NCBI RefSeq assembly: GCF_002321025.1
Contig: NZ_DCLL01000031.1
Coordinates: 1-64,000, forward strand
Length of the DNA: 64,000 nt
Reading direction: 5' to 3'
DNA from: Acinetobacter lwoffii
Lineage (GTDB): Bacteria; Pseudomonadota; Gammaproteobacteria; Pseudomonadales; Moraxellaceae
Of this stretch, positions 33,517-45,300 are shown piece by piece. Positions within the stretch are counted from its first letter, which is position 1. Each line of letters begins with the position of its first letter. The position numbers and the translations under genes were made by a program. A model generated the notes under the pieces. It was not told the origin of the DNA and made no database searches. It worked only from the letters and a program-made list of their open reading frames with translations.

Positions 33517-36500
33517 TTATGCCATGATTTTACGTGCCTGACGCAGCATAAAATTCTTAAAGTCATCCAGGTAAGTAAAGATCACCGGCACCACCACCAG
33601 GGTCAGCAGGGTAGAGGTAATTACCCCACCAATCACCGCATGCGCCATCGGTGCACTTTGTTCACCACCTTCACCTAGCCCTAGGGAAAGTGGCACCATG
33701 CCCATGACCATCGCGCTGGTAGTCATCAGAATAGGACGCAAACGGGTTTTACCAGCGGCAATAATCGCATCATAACGGTCTTCGCCGCGGTCCATGGCCT
33801 TCTTGATGAAGTCGATCAGCAGAATCGCATTCTTGGTCACCAGTCCCATCAGCATGATAATGCCGATAATCGAGAACAGGTTCATGGTTGAGTTAAACAG
33901 GAACAAGGCCAGAAATACGCCAATCAGCGACAATGGTAGTGAGGCCATAATTGCCGCAGGATGGATAAAACTGTTGAACTGCGAACCGAGCACAATATAG
34001 ATAAAGACAATCGACAGGGTAATCGCAGTCAGGGCATAACCTGCGGATTCTGCCATGTCGGCATTGGAGCCTTGAGTATCGAAACTATAACCCGGTGGCA
34101 TATCAAAATTTTCTTGCAAGCGGCTGATATCCGTACCAATGTCGCCTGCAGGACGTCCTGAGGTATTGGCCTCGACTAGCACTTCACGTGCCAGATCACG
34201 TCGATTAATCTGCGAGGCACCGAGTTTTTCTTCAAATTTGGCCACGCTCGAAAGCGGAACCAGAATTGGTTGATTATTGGCATCGGTTTTATTTGAGGTG
34301 ATATACATATTCTGTAAATCGCTAGGCAAGCTGCGCTGGTCTTCGGTCAGGCGCAGATTCACATCATAGGTTTCACCTTTTTCATCCTGCCAGGTCGTGA
34401 CATCATCACCGGCAATCAGCGGACGCACTACATTGGCAATCTGATTGACTGATAAACCTAAATCACTGGCCAAGACGCGATTAATCTGTACATCAAGAGT
34501 TGGCTTGGGTTCTTTTAATGAAGTTTCCAGATCGACAATGCCATTAATTTTCGCCATTTCCGTCATAAAGCGATCAGAAATTTTTTGCAGTTCATCCAGA
34601 TCCGGGCCTTTGATCGAAATCATGATTGGCTTCTGGCCACCAGAAACGGTTTCATCGGCGGATGCCACCGAGGTAATGCTGATTCCTGCAACCGATTGCA
34701 GGCGCTGGCGAAATTCATTATTTAAGTCATTCAGGGTCTTTTCACGTTCGGTACGCGGCGTCACGGTCACCCGTAAACTGACATGGTTTTTACCGCGGTC
34801 GGTTGCGCCATTAATCACCCCATAGGTGGCTTTGACATCCGGATGCTGACGAATAATCTGATCAACCTGCTGGAGTTTGGCCTGAGAATATTCAAGCGAT
34901 GAATCGACCGGTGTTTCAAACTTGATCCGGATTTCACCTTTATCGGGAACCGGTACAAATTCGGTGCCGATCAGTTTGGATAAACCCAGAGCACCAAATA
35001 ATGAAGCCACAGCAATCATTAAGGTAATCAATCTGAAGCGCAATGCCAGTTTTAATAATTTTTCATAGACATGGCTTAAGTTGTCCAGCTTGCCGGAGAT
35101 CCAGCTAAAGAAACGTTTCACCCGACCTGGTTTTTTATTCGGATCTTTTTTCTTTTCTGCCCAATGTGCTGAGAGCATCGGGTCCAGGGTAAAGCTGACA
35201 AACATCGAGATCAGAACGGCCATACTTACCGTGACCCCGAACTGGTAGAAGAAACGGCCAATAATTCCGCCCATAAAGGCAACAGGCAGGAATACGGCAA
35301 CAATGGTCAATGTCGTGGCCAGTACGGCTAAGCCAATTTCTTTGGTGCCATCGAGCGCGGCAGTGACATGATCTTTGCCCATATCGGCATGCCGGACAAT
35401 ATTTTCACGCACCACAATCGCATCATCGATCAACAGACCAATACTCAAGGACAGCGCCAGCAAAGTCATCATATTGATGCTAAAGCCAAAGGCCCAGATA
35501 AAGGTTAAGGTGCCCAAAAGAGCAATCGGCAGGGTTAAGCCGGTAATCACGGTTGAACGGAAAGAACCCAGGAATAGCAGGACAATCAGTACAGCCAGTA
35601 CCGCACCTTCAATAATGGTGCGGGCTACATCGCGAATGGTGCCGCGGATACTTTTGGAGGAGTCCACCACCACTTGTAAAGTGGTACCTTGCGGAAGCTG
35701 CGCCTTGATGCTTTCTAAAGCTGCGTAGCTCTTGTCGACTACTTCAATGACGTTTGCGTCTGAACTGCGCAGAATATCAATTGCGACTGCGGTTTTGCCA
35801 TTTAGAAAAGCAGCGGATTCCAGCTCTGCCTGACTGTCTTGAATATTGGCCACTTGTCTCAGGAAAATCGGTACGCCGTTTTTATTGGCAATGACCAGAT
35901 CGCCGAAGGCGAGGGGATGCAAGACTTTGGAATTGATTTCAATGACCAGTTCCGAATTACCCGATTTAAGTGTCCCCCCCGGGACTTCGATATTCTCGGC
36001 CTTTAAGGTATTGATGACACTGTCCACACCGATACCAAAGGCTTGCAGTTTTTGCGGTTGCACCTGAATCCGAATCTGGCGCTGTGCATCACCCAGCAGA
36101 TTAACCGTTCCGACCCCAGGGACTGTGCGCAGTTGTGGCACAATCCGCTGATCCAGATAAGAACTGAGCGCTTTTACATCCATATTGTCGGATTCAAATA
36201 CGATCGACATCACCGCATTCGCCGTCGGGTCATAACGTTCGACAATCGGCTCCTGAATTTCATCACGGAATTCAGCAGTCACAGAGGCGATTTTATCCCG
36301 CACATCTTGAGCTGCAGTGGTCGACGTGACATCCAGATTAAATTCGGTGGTGATGATGGACAGGCCTTCACTGGATTGGGAAATCACCTGTTTTAAACCG
36401 GAAATGGTATTGATCTGATCTTCAAGTTTTTTGGTAATTTCCGATTCAACCGTTTCCGGAGAAGCGCCCGGATAGTTGGTATAGATCACCACAAAAGGGA

Positions 36501-36624
36501 AATCGACATCAGGAAATTCTTCAACGCCCATCCGCTGCCAGGAAGCCAGTCCCAGTACCATCAAACAGAACATCATCATGATGGTGAAAACCGGATACTT
36601 CACACTAATTCGGGTAAACCACAT
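33517..36624 (-). CDS. RND-family (HAE1) efflux transporter
   Basis: A 1035-residue inner-membrane resistance-nodulation-division pump, full length. Twelve membrane helices are in two sets, with large periplasmic loops after TM1 and TM7. TM4 contains the proton-relay acidic pair in [13 protein letters not shown] near 405. The pore-type N-terminus is [18 protein letters not shown], and the porter-domain sequences [20 protein letters not shown] are typical of HAE1 drug exporters. It is 24 bases downstream of its adaptor gene, so co-transcribed. No outer-membrane factor gene is adjacent, so it probably borrows one. Substrates cannot be predicted. Confidence 0.93.
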   Translation of the reverse strand: MWFTRISVKYPVFTIMMMFCLMVLGLASWQRMGVEEFPDVDFPFVVIYTNYPGASPETVESEITKKLEDQINTISGLKQVISQSSEGLSIITTEFNLDVTSTTAAQDVRDKIASVTAEFRDEIQEPIVERYDPTANAVMSIVFESDNMDVKALSSYLDQRIVPQLRTVPGVGTVNLLGDAQRQIRIQVQPQKLQAFGIGVDSVINTLKAENIEVPGGTLKSGNSELVIEINSKVLHPLAFGDLVIANKNGVPIFLRQVANIQDSQAELESAAFLNGKTAVAIDILRSSDANVIEVVDKSYAALESIKAQLPQGTTLQVVVDSSKSIRGTIRDVARTIIEGAVLAVLIVLLFLGSFRSTVITGLTLPIALLGTLTFIWAFGFSINMMTLLALSLSIGLLIDDAIVVRENIVRHADMGKDHVTAALDGTKEIGLAVLATTLTIVAVFLPVAFMGGIIGRFFYQFGVTVSMAVLISMFVSFTLDPMLSAHWAEKKKDPNKKPGRVKRFFSWISGKLDNLSHVYEKLLKLALRFRLITLMIAVASLFGALGLSKLIGTEFVPVPDKGEIRIKFETPVDSSLEYSQAKLQQVDQIIRQHPDVKATYGVINGATDRGKNHVSLRVTVTPRTEREKTLNDLNNEFRQRLQSVAGISITSVASADETVSGGQKPIMISIKGPDLDELQKISDRFMTEMAKINGIVDLETSLKEPKPTLDVQINRVLASDLGLSVNQIANVVRPLIAGDDVTTWQDEKGETYDVNLRLTEDQRSLPSDLQNMYITSNKTDANNQPILVPLSSVAKFEEKLGASQINRRDLAREVLVEANTSGRPAGDIGTDISRLQENFDMPPGYSFDTQGSNADMAESAGYALTAITLSIVFIYIVLGSQFNSFIHPAAIMASLPLSLIGVFLALFLFNSTMNLFSIIGIIMLMGLVTKNAILLIDFIKKAMDRGEDRYDAIIAAGKTRLRPILMTTSAMVMGMVPLSLGLGEGGEQSAPMAHAVIGGVITSTLLTLVVVPVIFTYLDDFKNFMLRQARKIMA

Positions 36625-36648
36625 GTCAATGATCCTGTATGAATGGTT

Positions 36649-37776
36649 TTAGTTGGCGCGAAGGGTGACAGTTTTTTGCAGATCGGATTCGCTAAACTTA
36701 ACCCGGCTGACCTGATCGCCATTTTCCAGTCCTTGAACCACGGCAATGTTGTCGCTATAACGCTGTTCTAGAACCTGAACATTGACCTTGATAATTTTAT
36801 TCTGGCGAATCACCCAGACATAGGGTTTGCTCTGGATATCCTGGACAGTATCTAATGGAATCAGCTGGCCAGAGATCTGTTGTGAACTCAGAATGTTGCC
36901 TTCGACAAAGGAGCCAATGCTAAGTGAGGGAATTGTTTCATTTGGCGTGGCAAAGAATTCGATCTGGCGACTGGCCTGATCTGCGATCGGGGAAATCCGG
37001 CTAATTACGGCAGTGAGCCGATTTGGGTTCCCTTGAATAGTGTATTCGACCTGACTGCCCAGTTTTAAACCTGATTGCAGATCACTGGGTACGCGTGCCT
37101 GAATTTCCAGTCGTTTTGGATCAACGATTTCAAACAGGGTTTGTCCAATCGCCACGGTTTGGCCGGGTTCAACCTGACGCTGGGTAATCACGCCACTGAT
37201 CGGGCTGGTCATGGTGCCATCGCGATCTGCTTTCTGGGCAATATCGACATTGGCTTGCTGGGCGCGGACATTTTCAAGCTGGGCCTGATAATCGACCTGA
37301 CTTTGTTCATATTCTACTTTTGAAATAAACCCCTGATCGAGCAGACGCTTTTTACGCTGCATCATGTTGTGCGCCTGATTGGCTTGCGCTTGAGTTGAGG
37401 CCAGATTCGCACGCGCCTGTGCCAGACGAGCTGCATTGTCCTGATTATTCAGGCGTACCAGCACTTGTCCCTTGGCAACTGTTTGACCTACCTGTGCGTT
37501 TACGCTGGTGGCAGTAGCAGAGACCTGTGACTGTATGCTGCTTTGATTGACTGCACGAATGGTGCCGGTGAATGCGGTTTTTTGAACTGAATTGCCAGAT
37601 TGAACTGCAACTAGATCTTGAGGAATGACTTCAATGGATTTGGCTGTTTCGGTTTGCTGTACGGGTTCATTTTTATCACAAGCCACTAAAAACATATTTA
37701 AGCAAAGTGCACTCATGATCAGGATAGAGCGCGGGGAAGGCATATTTAAATCATGAGAATGCGGTGCAGTTTGCAT
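36649..37776 (-). CDS. RND efflux periplasmic adaptor (membrane fusion) lipoprotein
   Basis: A 375-residue HlyD/AcrA-type adaptor. A lipoprotein signal with lipobox LVAC (Cys33) anchors it to the inner membrane. A barrel-sandwich/lipoyl half (VNAQVGQTVAKGQVLVRLNN) flanks an alpha-helical hairpin rich in Ala/Gln (about 105-170). The second lipoyl half is GVITQRQVEPGQTVAIGQ, then the beta-barrel and membrane-proximal domains. ATG 37776 has AAAGGA upstream. It bridges the RND pump encoded next to an outer-membrane channel. Confidence 0.92.
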   Translation of the reverse strand: MQTAPHSHDLNMPSPRSILIMSALCLNMFLVACDKNEPVQQTETAKSIEVIPQDLVAVQSGNSVQKTAFTGTIRAVNQSSIQSQVSATATSVNAQVGQTVAKGQVLVRLNNQDNAARLAQARANLASTQAQANQAHNMMQRKKRLLDQGFISKVEYEQSQVDYQAQLENVRAQQANVDIAQKADRDGTMTSPISGVITQRQVEPGQTVAIGQTLFEIVDPKRLEIQARVPSDLQSGLKLGSQVEYTIQGNPNRLTAVISRISPIADQASRQIEFFATPNETIPSLSIGSFVEGNILSSQQISGQLIPLDTVQDIQSKPYVWVIRQNKIIKVNVQVLEQRYSDNIAVVQGLENGDQVSRVKFSESDLQKTVTLRAN

Positions 37777-37827
37777 ATGAGTCCTTTTAGCTGGCTATGG
37801 ATCAAAACCACGGCTAGCTATTTGTAT

Positions 37828-38478
37828 TTATTCAAGTGCTTTTAAACGGGCGATAATTTTGTCGTATTCTGCTTCCAGATTTCGATAGCGACTTTGTAAA
37901 GATTGAATATTTTCTTTCTGGGAAGCGAGATTTTTCTGGTTATTGTCTAATGTTGTTTTCAGCTGTGCCGGTGGGGTTTTACCTTTACGTAAATATTCAC
38001 GTTCCTGACGCACAAACATGACCCGATCTTTTTGCAGTTGCTTCATTTGTTCTTGCTGAAAATCAATCTGTTTTTTTAACTGGACCAGGCTGTCATTCTT
38101 TTTCTGTAAAGCGGTCTGGCTATTGTTATAAGCACGCTTGAGTTTATGATCTTCGGCAATTCGCTGCGCCTGTTGGGCACGTTGTGGCGCTTGCCTGATA
38201 TCCGCTTCGGCATTATAAGGACGGGCACGCTTAATCACCTGCATATTCTGGTCAAGTGCTTCATAACCATAACGGATATGATTTGGCGTGACATTAGTAC
38301 TGATATTGGCCACACCCTTGCTGTCATAATAACGATACCAAGTGGCTTTTTGCGGGAGTTGGTTACTACTCGCACACGTTAAGCTCACCTGTAACAGTAG
38401 CAGCACAACAACAATGAATTGACCAGTCATTTTATTTTTATCAATGACAGCAAGTTTTCTTAAAAACTGACTCATCAT
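37828..38478 (-). CDS. Exported DUF4124-like coiled-coil protein
   Basis: About 216 residues. A signal or anchor segment (TGQFIVVVLLLLQVSLTCASS) is followed by a DUF4124-like domain (TWYRYYDSKGVANISTNVTP, near 45-80), then a long Gln/Lys/Glu-rich coiled coil to the end. The start is uncertain: ATG 38478, ATG 38475 and an internal ATG at about 38430 all give plausible leaders. It lies 51 bases upstream of the adaptor gene on the same strand, so it might be co-transcribed with the pump. Periplasmic, function unknown. Confidence 0.75.
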   Translation of the reverse strand: MMSQFLRKLAVIDKNKMTGQFIVVVLLLLQVSLTCASSNQLPQKATWYRYYDSKGVANISTNVTPNHIRYGYEALDQNMQVIKRARPYNAEADIRQAPQRAQQAQRIAEDHKLKRAYNNSQTALQKKNDSLVQLKKQIDFQQEQMKQLQKDRVMFVRQEREYLRKGKTPPAQLKTTLDNNQKNLASQKENIQSLQSRYRNLEAEYDKIIARLKALE

Positions 38479-38761
38479 TGGCTCCCCGAATTTAAAGTTG
38501 ACTAAATTACTTATTTTAAAGTAATAATCTTGTTATATTAGACTTAAATTTATCAATAAAAAACTACCGTTAGTCAAAAAAAAACCAATAACGATAAGAA
38601 AATGCGAAGCTGTTATTAAAAATAAATGATTTTGTCTACTTATGTAGAAAATGTTCATTGATAATACAAGTGACTTTATGTTAAAAATGTTTATCGATCG
38701 TAATAAAATAATCCTATGAGCCTTATGGCATATAGTTTCTAAAATGGGAAGGGTTAAACAA

Positions 38762-39145
38762 ATGGACGATAAATTCCAAAATCTAAAAATTATGGTTATT
38801 GATGACTCAAAGACCATTCGTCGTACTGCGGAAACTCTTCTTCAACGCGAAGGTTATGAGGTCATTACTGCAGTAGACGGTTTTGAGGCTTTGTCAAAAA
38901 TTGCCGAAGCAAATCCAGATATCGTTTTTGTAGATATTATGATGCCGCGCCTGGATGGTTATCAAACCTGCGCCTTAATCAAAAACTCTCAGAATTACCA
39001 GAATATTCCTGTGATTATGCTATCGAGTAAAGATGGCTTATTTGATCAGGCCAAAGGTCGTGTCGTGGGTTCAGATGAATACCTGACTAAACCTTTTAGT
39101 AAAGATGAATTGCTCAATGCAATCCGTAACCATATTAGTGCTTAA
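38762..39145 (+). CDS. pilG: Twitching motility response regulator PilG
   Basis: A 127-residue stand-alone CheY-like receiver. Acidic pocket in MVIDDSKTIRR near residue 13, phospho-acceptor Asp in VFVDIMMPRLDG near 58, and Lys in YLTKPFSKDE near 108. ATG 38762 (MDDKFQ) is preferred because GGGAAGGG lies eight bases upstream; the frame is open to 38744. In the Pil-Chp pathway PilG is phosphorylated by ChpA and promotes pilus extension and cAMP signalling. First gene of a five- or six-gene unit. Confidence 0.93.
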   Translation: MDDKFQNLKIMVIDDSKTIRRTAETLLQREGYEVITAVDGFEALSKIAEANPDIVFVDIMMPRLDGYQTCALIKNSQNYQNIPVIMLSSKDGLFDQAKGRVVGSDEYLTKPFSKDELLNAIRNHISA

Positions 39146-39170
39146 TATTTGATTTTTTTGGGGAATTGGC

Positions 39171-39539
39171 ATGGCACGTATCCTAATTGTGGATGACTCA
39201 CCGACAGAAACTTTTCGCTTTAGAGAGATTCTTTCTAAACACGGCTTTGAGGTGATTGAAGCAGCCAATGGCGCAGATGGCGTCACCATGGCACAGGCAG
39301 AATTGCCGGACCTAGTCCTGATGGATGTGGTTATGCCGGGCGTGAATGGTTTTCAGGCGACCCGCCAGATTGCACGTGGTGCAACGACCAAACACATTCC
39401 AATCGTGATTGTCAGTACCAAGGATCAGGCTACTGACCGTGTATGGGGCAAGCGTCAAGGCGCAGCGGATTATCTAACAAAACCAGTCGATGAAAAACAA
39501 TTAATAGATGTAATTAAGCAGCACCTCAATGCAGGATAA
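39171..39539 (+). CDS. pilH: Twitching motility response regulator PilH
   Basis: A 122-residue receiver-only protein. Acidic residues in ILIVDDSPTETFRF, phospho-Asp in LVLMDVVMPGVNGFQ near 52, and Lys in DYLTKPVDEKQ near 104. It follows pilG by 25 bases. In Pseudomonas PilH counteracts PilG and acts as a phosphate sink or retraction regulator. Confidence 0.94.
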   Translation: MARILIVDDSPTETFRFREILSKHGFEVIEAANGADGVTMAQAELPDLVLMDVVMPGVNGFQATRQIARGATTKHIPIVIVSTKDQATDRVWGKRQGAADYLTKPVDEKQLIDVIKQHLNAG

Positions 39540-39544
39540 GCTCT

Positions 39545-40081
39545 ATGGCAGCAAATGGATTTATCGAATTGCTTCGCATTGCGAAACGGGGGAATAAAAA
39601 CTACGTTTCCAATGGCAATGAAGTTAACCGATGGTCGGGCATTGCTTTTGAGATGATGGGGCAATATTTTGTTGCCCCGCTGGGGGAAGTATCAGAAGTG
39701 ATTTATCCCCCAAAATATACGCCGGTACCCAAGACGCAAGCATGGGTGTTGGGTCTGGCGAATATCCGGGGAAGACTGTTATCGGTTTCTGATCTGACGC
39801 AGTACGTATCAGGGCAGAGCAGTCAATTTTCACCGACTCAAAAAGTATTATGCATCAACCATAATGACCAGTATGTGGGTTTGGTCGTAGATCAAGTTTT
39901 GGGTATACAACATTTCAATAAGAAAAGTTTCTTTTCGAAGAAATCTGAATTGGATAAAAACTTACAAGAATATTGTCAGGGGTTTTTCCATCAGCACAAC
40001 CAGCAGTGGCATGTGTTTTTATTCAGTCGTCTGTTGCAAAATCCAAAATTTATGAACGCATCTATAAAATTTATAAATTAA
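39545..40081 (+). CDS. pilI: CheW-like coupling protein PilI
   Basis: A 178-residue CheW-domain protein that docks ChpA onto PilJ. Recognisable CheW elements are FVAPLGEVSEVIYPPKYTPV, WVLGLANIRGRLLSVSDL and VLCINHNDQYVGLVVDQVLG. It begins five bases after pilH, consistent with translational coupling. Length is normal for PilI. Confidence 0.92.
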   Translation: MAANGFIELLRIAKRGNKNYVSNGNEVNRWSGIAFEMMGQYFVAPLGEVSEVIYPPKYTPVPKTQAWVLGLANIRGRLLSVSDLTQYVSGQSSQFSPTQKVLCINHNDQYVGLVVDQVLGIQHFNKKSFFSKKSELDKNLQEYCQGFFHQHNQQWHVFLFSRLLQNPKFMNASIKFIN

Positions 40082-40127
40082 ATGTCGCGCTCGAAAGTAA
40101 GCAAGGCGTCAACCGGGGAGAGGCTGC

Positions 40128-42200
40128 ATGGGCTTTAAACTTAAAAAGAAAAATACAGGTGAGAGCACTGGCCGCAAAGGCGGTAATGCTTTTTTAGCTA
40201 AGATTCAAACGCAAGTAGATCAGTTATCACGTGTATTTGGTGATAGTGAAAAATCAAAACCGCTGATCTATGGAGCAGCAGGCTGTCTTTTAGCCGCACT
40301 GATCACTTTATTGTATCTTTTTTATAGTGTTCCACGTACCAACGAACTCACTCAAAGTCTGGGTGATTTGCGTCTCCTCTCGCAAACGATTTCGCGCCAA
40401 GCGACTGAAGCGACAGCTTCGGGTACGCCTGAGGCCATGAAGAACCTCACTGACTCGCAAAAAGCTTTTGCTGAAAATCTTGAGACAGTTAAAAGTATTC
40501 ACTCTAACAATGATGCGTTGCAAGCTGTTGATAAACAGTGGACAGAAGTGTCGAGCAGTATTGATCTGATTACCTCGCAACAAAAGATTATTAACCAGTT
40601 ATACGACACCAACATCGCGATTGGTGAAGCGATTCCGGGGATTCAGGCGGAATATAACTTGATGGTCGATCAGATGGCACGTCAAGATATGCCATCGAAC
40701 CAGGTGGTTATTGCCAAAAACCAGGTATTCATTGCAGAACGTATCTTACGTTCAATCAGTTTGGTACTGACAGGTAATGATGGTTCACGTGAATCTGCGG
40801 ATGACTTCAGTGCCGATACCGAAACTTTTGGTTCTTATCTGAATGCACAGTTAAATGGTTCTGCTGAACTGGGTGTACAGCGTATTGCTGATCCAACCCT
40901 GCGTGAATCTCTGGAAGGCATCAAGGCTGAATATGATGACGTACTGGAATCTGCATCAGCGATTATTCTGAAAAACTCTACACAGATCGTAAAAGTTCGT
41001 CAGGCAGCCGCATCTATTTTTTCTCAATCTGATGTGCTTTTGGACAACCTGAATAAATTATCGGGTAACTCAGGTCTTAAAACGGTTGTTCCGGCAGTCC
41101 TTCTGATCGCATTATTAGTCGGTTTCTTACTGTGTGTATTCAAGTTACTTTCTCTGCGTGGCTTGTCGGATAAGCAGCGTGTAGGCCGTTTACAAGAAGA
41201 ATATGACCGTAACCAGAATGCGATTTTACGTTTACTGGATGAGATCGCCGATCTTGCAGACGGTGACTTGCGTTCATATGCAACAGTATCTGAAGACTTT
41301 ACTGGTGCAATTGCCGACTCGATTAACTTTGCGATTGACCAGTTACGTGACCTGGTATCGCGTATTACTGAAACTTCACAAGAAGTTGCGCAATATACTG
41401 CAACTACACAAAGCATTACCAACCAGTTAGCTGAAGCATCTGAACATCAGGCACAAGAAATTGCCGGTGCTTCTGCAGCGATTAACGAAATGGCACTATC
41501 GATTGACCAGGTATCTGCCAACGCCGATGAATCAGCGGTGGTAGCAGAACGTTCAGTACAAATTGCTGCAAATGGTGCGGATGTTGTACATCGCTCGATT
41601 GAGGGTATGGACACGATTCGTGAACAGATTCAGGAAACTTCAAAACGTATTAAACGTTTGGGTGAATCTTCTCAGGAAATTGGTAACATCGTAGCCTTGA
41701 TTAACGATATTGCTGACCAGACGAACATCCTGGCATTAAACGCAGCAATTCAGGCATCGATGGCCGGTGAAGCAGGTCGTGGTTTCGCGGTCGTAGCCGA
41801 TGAAGTACAGCGTCTTGCGGAACGTTCAGCTTCTGCAACGAAGCAGATTGAAGGCCTGGTAAAAACCATTCAAACGGATACGAACGAAGCCGTTATTTCG
41901 ATGGAACAAACTACATCGGAAGTTGTACGTGGTGCGAACTTGTCTAAAGATGCCGGTGTAGCACTAGATGAGATTCAAACAGTATCGAACAACCTTGCGA
42001 AACTGATTGCGAACATTTCTGATGCTGCGAAACTGCAGTCAGCATCTGCAGGTCATATTGCGACCACGATGAATGTCGTACAGGAAATTACCTCGCAAAC
42101 CACCAGTGCAACCTTCGATACAGCACGTTCAGTATCTGAACTGGCAAACATGGCCGATGCATTACGTGAATCTGTATCTGACTTTAAACTACCAGAATAA
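40128..42200 (+). CDS. pilJ: Methyl-accepting chemotaxis receptor PilJ
   Basis: A 690-residue receptor. A cytoplasmic basic N-terminus leads to TM1 at about 45-68. A periplasmic PilJ-type sensor (70-315) and TM2 at about 318-342 follow, then a linker and the cytoplasmic MCP signalling hairpin. The hairpin tip lies near 528-560, with [20 protein letters not shown] and [20 protein letters not shown] precedes the ATG. It senses pilin or surface contact in Pseudomonas. No methyltransferase or methylesterase gene accompanies it here. Confidence 0.95.
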   Translation: MGFKLKKKNTGESTGRKGGNAFLAKIQTQVDQLSRVFGDSEKSKPLIYGAAGCLLAALITLLYLFYSVPRTNELTQSLGDLRLLSQTISRQATEATASGTPEAMKNLTDSQKAFAENLETVKSIHSNNDALQAVDKQWTEVSSSIDLITSQQKIINQLYDTNIAIGEAIPGIQAEYNLMVDQMARQDMPSNQVVIAKNQVFIAERILRSISLVLTGNDGSRESADDFSADTETFGSYLNAQLNGSAELGVQRIADPTLRESLEGIKAEYDDVLESASAIILKNSTQIVKVRQAAASIFSQSDVLLDNLNKLSGNSGLKTVVPAVLLIALLVGFLLCVFKLLSLRGLSDKQRVGRLQEEYDRNQNAILRLLDEIADLADGDLRSYATVSEDFTGAIADSINFAIDQLRDLVSRITETSQEVAQYTATTQSITNQLAEASEHQAQEIAGASAAINEMALSIDQVSANADESAVVAERSVQIAANGADVVHRSIEGMDTIREQIQETSKRIKRLGESSQEIGNIVALINDIADQTNILALNAAIQASMAGEAGRGFAVVADEVQRLAERSASATKQIEGLVKTIQTDTNEAVISMEQTTSEVVRGANLSKDAGVALDEIQTVSNNLAKLIANISDAAKLQSASAGHIATTMNVVQEITSQTTSATFDTARSVSELANMADALRESVSDFKLPE

Positions 42201-42367
42201 AGTCAGACATGATGGGGAAATGTGTCTTGACCGCGGTTGAGACACATTCAGAAAATACAGATAAAGCCTCGACAAGATGTACTTAACTTCATACGTTAGG
42301 TATCGCGTGACGGTCACAATTAAGTTTGAGCGCCCTTCTTGGCGGCATAACGTAAGAAGCATGAGCT
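42201..42367. other. Structured spacer between pilJ and chpA
   Basis: A 167-base gap inside an otherwise tight gene cluster. At 42221-42246 a hairpin pairs TGTGTCT with AGACACA, extended by two G-U pairs and ACC/GGT. At 42292-42354 an outer stem TACGTTA/TAACGTA encloses two small hairpins, GTGA/TCAC (42307-42317) and CGCC/GGCG (42331-42344), a possible three-way junction. Neither has a T-tract. See the finding. Confidence 0.45.
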
Positions 42368-45300
42368 ATGAAAGAAATATTAAAAAATTTAGTTGAAACG
42401 ACAACGCTTCCTGAAGATAGTTATCTTGACCAAGATGCAGAAATTCTTGAAATTTTTGTTGAGGAAATCGAAGAGATCTTCGTTGAGTTAAATGCTTTAT
42501 TTCCAGAATGGTTGACTAATCCAGATCATCAAGAAAATCTGAAGACCATTCGCCGCCATTTTCACACCCTGAAAGGTTCAGGCCGCATGGTCGGGGCAAA
42601 ATCGGCAGGGGAAATGGCTTGGGCGGTTGAAGATACCTTAAACCGGGTTTTGTCCGGTTCGATTCAGCTAACACCGACGGTACAGAAATTTGCCCAAGCG
42701 GTACTGAATGTCTATCAATATGCTTTATATCCAAAATTCAAACATGTACAGCAATTGGATCTCGACCTGCGTCCAATGGTGCTCTTGGGACAACAATTAC
42801 AACAACAAATTTCGCCTGAGCCTGCATTGGAAGAATTACTGGCATTGGCAGTTCATTTGACTGCTGAAGGTCAGATGACAGGTCTTGAGCTTGCAGACAA
42901 TGAGCCAAGTGAAGCTGAGCTAACAGTAGCGCCAGTAGAAGTACCGGTTCGCAGTGATATCGAAGAAACTGTGGCGATCTTTATTGAAGAAGCAGAAGAG
43001 CATCTGGAAACGATTGCCACCTTCCTTCGCACTGAAGATGAAAAATCACAAGATTATAATGCGCTAATTCGTGCGATTCATACCTTGCGCGGCAGTTCAT
43101 CCATGGCGCAGATTGACCAGATTTTTGAGGCCAGCTCTAAAGTGGAGCATCTGTTCAAAACCTTGCTACAAGATGAAATTGTCTCAACCTCAAAAGAAAC
43201 CGCTTTACTGATTCAGTATGCTGAGTTTGTCAGTGACTATCTGCATTTGCTACGTCAGGGCAATACTGCAAAACTGGATGCGGTATATGCCACCTTTGAG
43301 CGTGTCTGGAATGATTATGGCTTTGCAGTTACTGAAACCAATAGCATTCAGACGCAAGGTTTGGTGTCTAAACTGGTTGAGCTGGATATTGATCTGTTAT
43401 TGGATGCCGAGTTTGAATTTGATAAACGCGCCCAAGTCGATTATCCGGAATATATTCAGGCACTCAGCCAGCAGGCTGCAGAATTGCTGGCACATACAGA
43501 AAGCCGGGCAGCGCAAGGCATTCATGAATTCACTGCCGACCTGAAATTGGCTTATGATGCGCTGCTTGAAAAGCCAGTGCTGCTAAACAGCGATTATGCT
43601 TATGAACTGTTCGCACAGGCGCATCAGGAATTTATTCATTTATTTGATACCTTGGCCGCAGGACAGCGCGTCATTCTGAATGATGAGATTCAAAAAATAC
43701 TCAGCGAACTGTCTGCATTTGTGCAGCAGGATCTCGGGATATTTGCTGAAGATACTACCAATCAGAATGTTGCGCTAAGCTCAGAGGCCACACAGGTGGC
43801 TGAAACTGTCGCGACTGGCAGTGTCGATTTTGCTGGTTTGAGTCAACGCATCGCTGCGGATCGTCAACAGCAGCAAAGTGCTGAAACCAACCGTTATTTT
43901 GATGAAGAATTATTAAGTATCTTCCTGGAAGAAGCGGATGAATTGCTCGCAGGCATTGATGAAGATCTGAATACCTGGAGCAAAAAACAGGATGATACGA
44001 CTTCACTGAACAATCTGATGCGTCATTTGCATACCTTAAAAGGTGGTGCAAACATGATTGCAGCTTCGCATATCGGTTTGATTGCGCATGAACTGGAAAG
44101 TATTTATGAGCGGGTGATCCGTCAGCAAATTGCCGTGACACCTGCTTTAATCCAGATTATTCGTCTGGTTCAGGACAACATTTCCGATCGTATTCAATCT
44201 ATTCGGGAAGACGGCATTGATTATCCTGCACCAGAAGCGATTGCGATTCTGCAAAATATTCAGGTGCTGGTGTCTGGACAAGCTGTTGCTGCTGTGGAGA
44301 GCGCGAATACTGTAGTTGAAGTTGCAGAGGTCGAAGCGACATCAATTCGTGAACCGCAACTTGAAGAGTTAGCAACGACTGAACAGCCTGCAACTGATTT
44401 GGCAGAAGCTGAAGAATTACTGGAAATCTCTGAGTCTTCTGAGGCTATTGAAGACACACCAGTAGAACGTTCTGAAGAAGACGAACTGAAATCCATTGTT
44501 GAAGAGTCTTTCCTGGAAGAATCCGAAGAGATTCTGGCGAATGCTGAGAAGCTCCTCAATCAATGGTTTGATCAGCGTAGTGACCGTAGTTTATTGCTGC
44601 AATTACAGCGTGCTGCCCATAGTATCAAGGGTGGCGCACGTATGATTGATGTTGAAGAAGTGGCCAGTATTGCCTATGAGCTGGAAACGACTTTCGAACA
44701 GTTTGCGGTCTACCAATTTAACTCGAATGCTTATGATGGCTTATTGCAGAAAACGCTGGTTTGGTTAAGACAGGCGATTTTCCAGCGTGACTATAACGGT
44801 TTTGATCAGCTGTACAGCAGTCTGAAAAAGATTGCTTATGTGGACGTTACTGCGCAATTGCCTGAGCGTCTGGCGAAAACAGATAATCTGGTGGTCAGCA
44901 CCGACTTCGGCTTTGTTGAAGGTGATGGTACTGAACCGCCACAGATGATGGGTGAGTGGGCGAATAGCGGCACCAGCGATAGCAATAACGAGATGATCCG
45001 TATCTCTGCTGATCTGGTCGAGAAGATGATTGACCTGTCCGGTGAGAACTCGATTAACCGTTCGCGTATCGAGATGGACCTAGGGCAGCTTGGCAATACC
45101 TTGAACGAGATGGAATTGGCGATCAAGCGTCTTGCTGATCAGTTACGTCGAATGGAAGGCGAGCTGGAATCACAGATTATTGCCAAACATGGTTCAGAGA
45201 ACTCGCGCTATGCCGACTTTGACCCGCTGGAAATGGACCAATATTCCTCTCTAAACCAGCTGTCCAAATCACTGGCAGAATCTGCATCAGATTTGGTCGA

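Noticed and set aside
42201..42367. Degenerate pilK between pilJ and chpA
   Set aside because: 167 bases are far too short, and no CheR-like residues appear in any frame.
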